A stretch of 35,000 nt of DNA. It comes from Chrysomallon squamiferum. Lineage: Eukaryota > Mollusca > Gastropoda > Neomphalida > Peltospiridae. Positions within the stretch are counted from its first letter, which is position 1; each line of letters starts with the position of its first letter. The stretch is from assembly GCA_012295275.1 (NCBI GenBank), contig CM022665.1, forward strand, positions 13,246,476 through 13,281,475. The letters run 5' to 3'. The position numbers and the translations under genes are program-made. The notes beneath the pieces are model-generated. The model was given only the letters and a program-made list of their open reading frames with translations, was not told the origin of the DNA and ran no database searches. Shown piece by piece: positions 10,845-35,000 of the stretch.

Positions 10845-12654
10845 TAGCAATGCTAACAGTTGCTAGGGGTGCTTGCTACCTTTAATTTTTTCAGCAATGG
10901 TGAATTCCCAACCCCAAAATGTTACACTAATTTACCATGTTTTAAAGCAGAATGAAATCAAATATCAGTTTATTTTGTTAGGGGAATTTCTTAAAAAAAC
11001 CTTAATTAAATACCGAAAATAAAGCAAAACAGGAAAATAAGTAAAAATGACAACTAAAAGAAAAGAATCACAAAAAAAAAAAAAAGTTGATTATGCTGAA
11101 TAGATTATTTAAATAGACCATTTAGACTTATCTTCTTTCACATCCTACCTTGTACCATTTGAAGTGAAGTGGTAGTTCCAGATTTGTGAAAAATAACCCC
11201 TTAGGAATGACAACTCTAAGTTGTCATCTGCAGAAGTACACATCAAAAAACCCCAGAACAATGACCTATTACAAACAACAACTCTCACTCAGGAATGATT
11301 TCATGTTCATCTATCAACTGAAACAGACCTAAAACATAATATTTAACTCAATAACTCTACCTCTATTTAGGTCTTCATAAAAAGAATACTTTACAATAGA
11401 TAATGCAACTTTGATAAAGATATCTCTCTTGAAAAAATATTGTGATTCAAAGTCAACTTTAACCCCAAAAACTTTAAAATTCCGACATTCAGAATATGGG
11501 TTTTTCAGAAGTGGGAAATGCAATGTATCTGTCCATTTTTTAGATATCTTCAAAATGTTTTGTGAAGCGACAGTGCCAGATTTGTGAAAAATAACCCCTC
11601 AGGAGTCACAGAAATAAACATCAAAATAACAGAAAAATTACCTATTAACAAACGACAACTCTCACTCAGGAATGATTTCATGTTCATCTATCAGTTGAAA
11701 CAGACCTAAAACATATTTAACTCAATAACTCTGTCTCTATTTAGGTCTTCATAAAAAAAATACTTTATAATAGATAATGCAACTTTGATAAAGATATCTC
11801 TCTCTTGAAAAAATTGATTCAAATTCAACTTTTTAACCAAAACAAAAACTTTAAAATTCCATTTATCTCTCCATTTTTTAGACATCTTCAAAATGTTTTG
11901 TGAAGCAATAGTGCCAGATTTGTGAAAAAATAACCTCTCAGGAATGACAACTCTATGTGGTTGTCTGCAGAAATAAACATCAAAATAACAGAACAATTAC
12001 CTATTAACAAACAACAACTCTCATTCAGGAATGATTTCATGTTCATCTATCAACTGAAACAGACCTAAAACATAATATTTAACTCAATAACTCTACCTCT
12101 ATTTAGGTCTTCATAAAAAAAATACTTTACAATAGATAATGCAACTTTGATTAAGATATCGCTCTCAAAACAATATTGTGATTCGAAGTCAACTTTAACC
12201 CCAAAAACCTTAAAATTCCAACATTCAGAATATGGGTTTTTCAGAAGTGTGAAATGCAATGTATCTGTCCATTTTCTAGATATCTTCAAAATGTTTTGTG
12301 AAGCAATAGTGCCAGATTTGTGAAAAATAACCCCTCAGGAGTCACAGAAATAAACATAAAAATAACAGAAAAATTACCTATTAACAAACGACAACTCTCA
12401 CTCAGGAATGATTTCATGTTCATCTATCAGTTGAAACAGACCTAAAACATAATATTTAACTCAATAACTCTACCTCTATTTAGGTCTTCATAAAAAGAAT
12501 ACTTTATAATAGATAATGCAAATTTGATACATATATTGCTCTAAAAAAAAAAATGTTTTGGGTTTGGGTTTTTTCATCTGGGACTGAATGTCCTTCGATT
12601 GATATAAAACAGATCTTTATTTGATAATAATAAAAAAATATGTTAGCATTGCTA
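10845..12654. mobile_element. 1.8-kb element with 14-bp inverted ends and internal tandem repeats
   Basis: The left end TAGCAATGCTAACA (10845-10858) is the exact reverse complement of the right end TGTTAGCATTGCTA (12641-12654). The ends also share weaker inverted similarity further in (CCCAACCCCAAAATGTT left, CCCAAACCCAAAACATT right when reversed). Between them lies a tandem array of ~377-bp units. The element is flanked by the same minisatellite on both sides, as if inserted into it. No transposase is encoded. DNA transposons carrying satellite-like tandem repeats are known in molluscs, but the family here is not recognised. Confidence 0.5.
11165..12545. repeat. Tandem array, about 3.6 copies of a 359-377 bp unit
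   Basis: The landmark CAGGAATGATTTCATGTTCA recurs with GGAATG at 11292, 11669, 12028 and 12405, giving periods of 377, 359 and 377 bp. Units also share GCCAGATTTGTGAAAAATAA, CCTCTATTTAGGTCTTCATA and TCAGAATATGGGTTTTTCAG. The second complete unit has a deletion removing the TTCAGAATATGGG segment. Similar minus-strand frames in units (11329-11553, 12065-12289) reflect the repeat and are not genes. Confidence 0.92.
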
Positions 12655-12659
12655 ATGTC

Positions 12660-12742
12660 TACAGATGTTTTAATCAGTATGTATATACTATCTGTTAGTG
12701 TATGAATATATAAATGATATCTGTATATTAATGTGTACATTT
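12660..12742. repeat. Minisatellite, right block
   Basis: Same unit type and same orientation as 10650-10844, on the other side of the 1.8-kb element. Confidence 0.65.
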
Positions 12743-14140
12743 AGATATTCACATGATTACATTATTTACAAAACCATCAGGACTACAACCTCTAATATAT
12801 ACTGCAATAGTGTAAATAAATAAATAATGTTATAGTAACAGAATGTCAGTTTTATACATGTAACAGAAACACATTACATAACACTGGAATTAATTGATAA
12901 CTGCTTTTGCTGTTAATTCAGTTCAGAGGTCTGAGTTAAATGACTGTAGTTAAATCTTATTTTGTCCTAGCAAGTGCTTTGGAGAATATGATCCCTGCAA
13001 CTCAGAAATGGAATAACTGTAAATATATATTTTTTAAATTATAACAATGAGGTCATTTTATAAATAGTTATACAAATATTTTAATAAATTAAAAATGAAT
13101 AATTACAAAATTAAGAGTAGGAATGAAATAAAGCAGGGCTGCCTTTACTCAAATTCATAACATGAACACAATAAATATATAAAATAAAAAATGGATTTAT
13201 GGAATAATTTTTTTTTTTTTTATTAACATAACATATAATGATACATACCATTACTATTAAAAAGGAGGACTTTAATTACATTCACAAATTAGACAAAATT
13301 ATATTATTTGGGACCATATTTGTTTGTTTAGTAGTATATTTAAAATATAATATATTTACCATCTTCTATAATATAATAGTAATATTTAAATCATCTTTAT
13401 ATTAAGATTAACAACATTCTATAGATTATCCTTTTGAATCTAAAACAGCCATATTGAATGGTGATACATCCAAATGCCAGCTACTGGCCATCTACCAGCA
13501 AAACATCAAAATGATAATTCAGTGTCATCTGTAGCTATTTTTTCATTTCCATGAAACACATAATTCTAGTGATAAATAACTGAAGTAGTTACACATATTT
13601 ATGCTGTGAACAATCTAAAATATCTACATTTCAAATTAATTTTACAAATATTTGAAGGAGTATAAATTTTAAAAGTACTATCCATAATAATAATAAGAAG
13701 AAAACAATCAATTAAAAATATAGAAATAAATAAAAGAGAAATAAATTTAAATTGTAATAAGATTTTTCTAACTTCTAAAACAAATGTAGTATTTCAATAA
13801 AGCAAACAAAACATTAATTAGTTTAAGGAGAAATATTCTAGATAGTTACTCAGCAGAATTGTTATTCTATCTCAAAAATACAAAATAATTACCTTGAATA
13901 TAGAAAAATAGAACAATGTATTTTTATATTCTGACAAACAAATTGTGAAATTTAAATCTGAAGCCTTTGGCAATTTGAAAAGACAAAACAAATGTAAATC
14001 CCAGTATATTTGGAAACTTCCACTAGTATTGAAGTTTAAAAGAACTGATCAAGATGAAAAGCAAAATGTAATATTAATTTTTAATTGTGTAGAATGTTTT
14101 AGAAATGTAAAATAGACTTGGAAATATAATAAATTGTCCT
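12743..14140. other. AT-rich DNA downstream of the SYT14/16 gene
   Basis: No gene, repeat family or clear signal is seen. Part of it could be a longer 3' UTR on the minus strand if distal poly(A) sites are used. Confidence 0.5.
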
Positions 14141-14772
14141 TTTATTATTCTGAATATATTAAATGAGACTCTTTCTTGAGATTCTTAAATACTGGACTAA
14201 TAAAGCTGAGAATGCAATATGGATTTAATGTTGTTTCTGATGTGATAGTTTCAGCTTGGAGTTTCTTGAAGTGGTAACAAACTGGAAAGATGAATGACCT
14301 GCAGCATATTTCAAAGGTGCTATTCATTTTCTTGAATCAAAAACAGCATCATCAAATGTGGTATTTTAAAAATTGTTTTGCATGTTTTAGCAGTGCCAGT
14401 GACAGTTCTTGAAATATACAGCTGAATTGAAATGGCTTATTTCTTTATTGTGAAGTGATATTTTTTAAATATAGCATGGCTCAAAAGTTTTAGTGATTTG
14501 AGATTCTTGAAAATTGTAATATTATTCATTTCAATACCTTATTTCAATGGTGCCATCCTGTTTCTCAAGATACTGGAAAATCTTTCTTCATATATAATAT
14601 TTTAAAATTTCTAGTGTGTCAAAATTCTGGAAGCCTGAAACAGGTCAAGATGGGTTATCTTTTTGTTTTTAATGTGCAGCATATTTATTCCAGAAGTATT
14701 AATCTGTTTCTTGAAATTCTTAAAGTCAAAAGAGAACTGGTCAGTTTTCTTAGATGTATACCGAACCGTTGA
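14141..14772 (-). other. Probable 3' UTR of the SYT14/16 gene
   Basis: This stretch follows the stop codon on the minus strand. Minus-strand AATAAA hexamers occur at 14699-14694, 14449-14444 and 14146-14141, so the UTR may end near any of them or extend further. The text contains several copies of a TTCAAGAA-like motif (minus strand) at irregular spacing of 57-99 bp in most of the span, suggesting degenerate internal repeats. The 3' end is not determined from sequence alone. Confidence 0.4.
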
Positions 14773-31137
<16,365 letters not shown>

Positions 31138-34100
31138 CTGAAATAGTAAATAAAACAAATTTAAAGCAGAAATTCACATCATAACGTTAGATTAAAAAGA
31201 TACAGGGATATTAAGTTATTCTGTGATTATAAAGATAAGGATTTTACAATTTATATTAAATCAACATACTGTTACGATTTGTATTTAACATCATGGATAT
31301 ACAAACCACAAACAAATTTAAACGTTGTTGCTGAAGATAGTACATGTATTAGATTCATCACCATGTATGTAATAAATTAAAGGAAAAGACTGTTTTAGCT
31401 GTCTAAATCTTCTGTTAGGCATGCCCCAAAATAAGTAATCTAAAATCTGTTAACATTTCCAGTGTCCACTAAAACAGGTTAGAGATATGTAGTGACAAGA
31501 ATACATTACAGAAATATTAATGTCAATTTAGCATCCTTTGAAAGTAATAAGCTCAAGCTGCTTTAACTTTCTGCTTGAAGTCAAAATTAAAATAAAATCC
31601 CCCTTCCACACACCTACCAAAAAAAACCCAAACAACAACAACAAAACATACAAACATAAATTTGCTCAAAACATTTCAACTTTATACAGAATTCATAAAC
31701 AGAAAAGCCTGACAATAAACAGATGTGTATAATGGATTTGTTTTATTATTTAATGGAAACTTAAAATAAATGATGTTACAACCATACTGAATGTTACATT
31801 TATTTTTCTTTAAACAACTAAACCATTAACACATGCAAAAAAAAAAAAAAAAGAGGAAGAAGAAGAACAAAAAAAAAAATTCTGTAAATAAACATTGAAA
31901 AGATATTTACAATAACATATTTGTATTTTTATTATTGGGATCAAAATGAAGGTGCTAATTCCACTAAAGTCAGTAACTGGTTATGTAAATGACAGAAGTT
32001 AAACAAATAAAAACATAAATAATGACTGGAGGCAATATTGTTAAATGTTTAATCCAGTGATGTAACAGATTTGTTACATAATTTATGAGTAATCAACAAA
32101 ACACTTTGGGGTATTGATCTCAAAGGATAGTTTGTCCTAGTTTCACATAAACAGAACAGAACAATGTTTTCCACACAGTGAGGTTAGGTGTAGCCAGAAA
32201 TCAATAGTGGTTTACCATCAACCACTTTTTGTAAGGAATGTTCTATGACATGCTATGCCAGGCTGATGCATTATTACTGACAGTAAGCGATCAGAATTAC
32301 TCTGGAATTTTTTTTTCAAAAATTATACTTTATAGCAATTGTCTCACAATACTTGACAGAAATAAAAGGTGGGCTGCAGATTAAAGGTAATCTTCATGTC
32401 AAAAAAGCAATGAGTTACAGAACCTTTGAGCTTCATTTTTATAACTAATAAGTCAAAGGCTGTGATGTATAATTATTTTCTTTTCTATAAGTCACAATCT
32501 ATAAAAAATTAATTATTGTAATACTGGTAGTAGTGTGTTTTCATCTCATTAGCAGCTAAACAACTGAAAGGTAATAAGAATATACTAAAGTATCTCTAAA
32601 ATATCATTCAAATCTAGTGAATAAATCTCCAGCTAATATTATGTGGTTAGGAGCAAAGTATATTTTGTATGTATTTTCCAATAATCAGAAGAAAGCATAC
32701 CATAGCACTGGTAATTGAAATAAATCAAACTAAGATATCATGACTATACCAAAAATGACAGAAAATGATTCTACTATCTAATAGCAATTAACAGACAGCA
32801 CTTTAAAAAAATCAAATTGAATTCTTTCATTTAAATTGATGAAGGTCATGTAATTTTTATAAACAGATCAGAAATATCACAAAAGTGGAGGTCTTAGCAT
32901 TGATTTCTGTTATCTCTTTCCACCTATTAGCACCCAATTAATGGGTTTTATTGCTCTGTGTCTGCTGTCATTTACCAAGCTTGATTACTTCTCTTATTGT
33001 GAAGAGTGAAAATGAAAGGCAAATGTTAGATGATCATCTCGGCAGTCCATAAACGGTTTTCTTCAGAGTGAATGAATCCAAATAAGACGGAAACCGTATT
33101 TTACCCTACAACAAGTATGTGTTTGACTTGCTGCCTCAAAGTCAATTCAATGACACTTCTGGGTGTTCATCTTGTGAAAATACAAACAGCTAAATATGAA
33201 GTAAACGTGATGAATTTGAACTAAATGTCCTTCAGCAAAATTCACCATTAAGGAAAGGACATGGAAAATAGTAGGAGAGCTAAAAATCAATGTATTTTTG
33301 TCTTCAGGAACTAAACAAAAACAGAAATAAATATTACTGATTTAGAAAAATGTAGATACATTTACCACTTACATTTTTATTACTTCTTTCCTCTTTTCTT
33401 TCTTTCTTTAATTATTTATGATTTATTTATCAGTTTATTCATTTATTTCTTAATTATTATATTTTCTGTTGTTTAATTTAATTTAATGCTTAAAAAAATT
33501 CCAAGAACTGTAGTAAATTAGTTATTTGAAGTTGCATAGAGATATGCATGCTTCAAATTAAAGGTGCAATTAGAAATCATCTATAAAGTAGACCTATGTA
33601 TTTTCATGGTTAGGATGTGCAATATGTATTAAAAATACTAACAATATTGTGAGAGAAGAGAGCATCAGTAAATTGAGATAACAACTATAGCAATGTCATG
33701 AATCCAAGTCATAGTTTCTAACAGTGTCTGATTAACATTATTATATAATGTAATGAAAAAGAATAATGATAAAATACAGAAATGTAATATATAGCTGAAT
33801 GATTGTGGAATTCCTTGCACTGAGTACATCCACTTTACAGATAAGTGACTTTACTGCTCAAGATAATAAGAAAATATCAATTCTTTAAAACACAATCAGT
33901 ACGCATTTCAGTTACAATTTAGTCTATATTTAAATATGAAATCAAAATTAGATTCTAAATAAATGTATCAAAAACAAAAATAGCTCTGTATATTTCTTTG
34001 AGCAAATTTATGTGACTATTAGATAAGGAATCAATACAATATTTCTTTAAAAATAAATAAGTAAACCTAGCAAAAAGCTTTTTAGATTTGTAATAAATAA

Positions 34101-35000
34101 TTCAGTGCAAACAAAAAATAAATCTTCATATCAAGTGATAGCTTTGGATATTTGGGATTAATTTATTTAATGAAATATTCAAGTTACAAACAAAAACAAT
34201 ATATATATTTTTTAAATTATAATTAACTAGTGTGTAAATGTATCAAAATCTTTTATCATATATTCATAATATTCTCATTTGTTTTTATATATCATAGTTA
34301 TAAAAAAATATGTGTTCAATGTTGAAAAATTTATATATCATTACTTGATTTGCAGTAATGTATGAAGCATTGTAGAAAATAGATATCTCTTTAGAGACTA
34401 AATAATTTTAACACAAATCTTGACAAATAACATTTAACTATTATGTCATGAATAAAAATGTTATTACATCTCAAATTAAAATTCTGAATGTAACCCAAGT
34501 TCAGGCATATTGATTATTAATTTTTCTAATTTGATACTAAAAAAATTATGATTTCATTGACTATATATTTGTTTATATTATTAATTTATTTTTATTTTTT
34601 ATTTATTTATTTTTTTGTTACATATTAGATAAATATAAGCATAGTGACATATACATACAGTTGTTCAAAGCAAACACCTTGTTTACATAAGTCAAATAAA
34701 ACAAATAAAAAATGCAAACAATTTATCTAAAATGACCGATAGCTGTAAAAAGCAAAATGCCATTATTATTGATATTACTAAACATATGTTCATTTTTATG
34801 AACAATGTCTGACAGCAAAAATTGTATGACTTCTCATTTTCATTCAGAACTTTTGGACAGCTGCCCATAGATACATATTATGTTCATTTAGATGTTATTA
34901 AACCTGAAGCATATCCAGAGTTGTGTGATGAAAAAAAAAAAAAAAAAGTTATGCATGTGCCTTTGCTGATAATCAACAAAAACAAAAAATACAACAAGCC
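31138..35000 (-). other. Upstream intron of the SYT14/16 gene, open at the window edge
   Basis: AG at 31139-31138 marks the acceptor. No exon with a membrane anchor ending in phase 1 was found up to 35000. The DNA is AT-rich with A runs at 31835-31880 and 34929-34947 and TTTA units at 33415-33450 and 34585-34615. A less repetitive block at about 32870-33200 contains ACCCAATTAATGGGT (32933-32947), an almost perfect palindrome around a homeodomain-type core. Confidence 0.65.

Noticed and set aside
11329-12289. Repeated similar minus-strand open frames as a small gene family
   Set aside because: They are the same segment of a ~377-bp tandem repeat. The middle unit is broken by a deletion, and there is no sign of coding constraint.

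Overview
The window looks like animal nuclear DNA. It is very AT-rich, full of microsatellites, and carries one intron-split gene with GT..AG introns and no bacterial-type features. The protein matches the SYT14/SYT16 branch of synaptotagmins. The mix of low GC, abundant simple repeats and small DNA-transposon relics suggests a lophotrochozoan, most likely a mollusc. The species assignment is inference only.

The right half (14773-31137, minus strand) holds the 3' part of this synaptotagmin gene. Seven coding exons were joined by splice site, reading phase and protein continuity: 31137-30994, 27563-27292, 24135-23856, 21017-20860, 16007-15818, 15530-15318 and 14873-14773. Together they encode about 452 residues: an acidic and serine-rich cytoplasmic linker, a full C2A domain, a short serine-rich hinge, and a full C2B domain ending at a stop codon. 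The N-terminal exon(s) with the membrane anchor were not found and probably lie beyond 35000. Most aspartates that bind calcium in synaptotagmin-1 are replaced in both C2 domains, so this should be a calcium-independent membrane-trafficking protein, as known for SYT14/16.

The 4.85-kb intron 16008-20859 contains an island (about 16600-18800) that is clearly richer in GC and CpG than its surroundings. It includes a 120-codon ATG-initiated frame (17361-17723, minus) and, about 150-200 bp upstream of it, a perfect CRE palindrome and an inverted CCAAT box. This could be a nested gene or an internal promoter. The same intron also holds a transposon end (18640-18784) and a roughly 190-bp CT tract.

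The left part (1-14100) has no recognisable gene. It holds: a 256-bp hAT-type MITE with target-site duplication (1139-1394); a pogo/Tigger-like fragment (about 1532-1855); a 580-bp repeat present twice in direct orientation (169-748 and 6784-7357); a chain of microsatellites (3357-4625); a complex tandem repeat (about 5013-6225) ending at a compact hairpin element (6240-6374); and an element with 14-bp inverted ends that encloses about 3.6 copies of a ~377-bp tandem repeat (10845-12654) and sits inside a minisatellite. A large foldback element (21442-21990) lies in the intron of the C2A coding region. The remaining sequence is AT-rich intron or intergenic DNA in which I see nothing specific.
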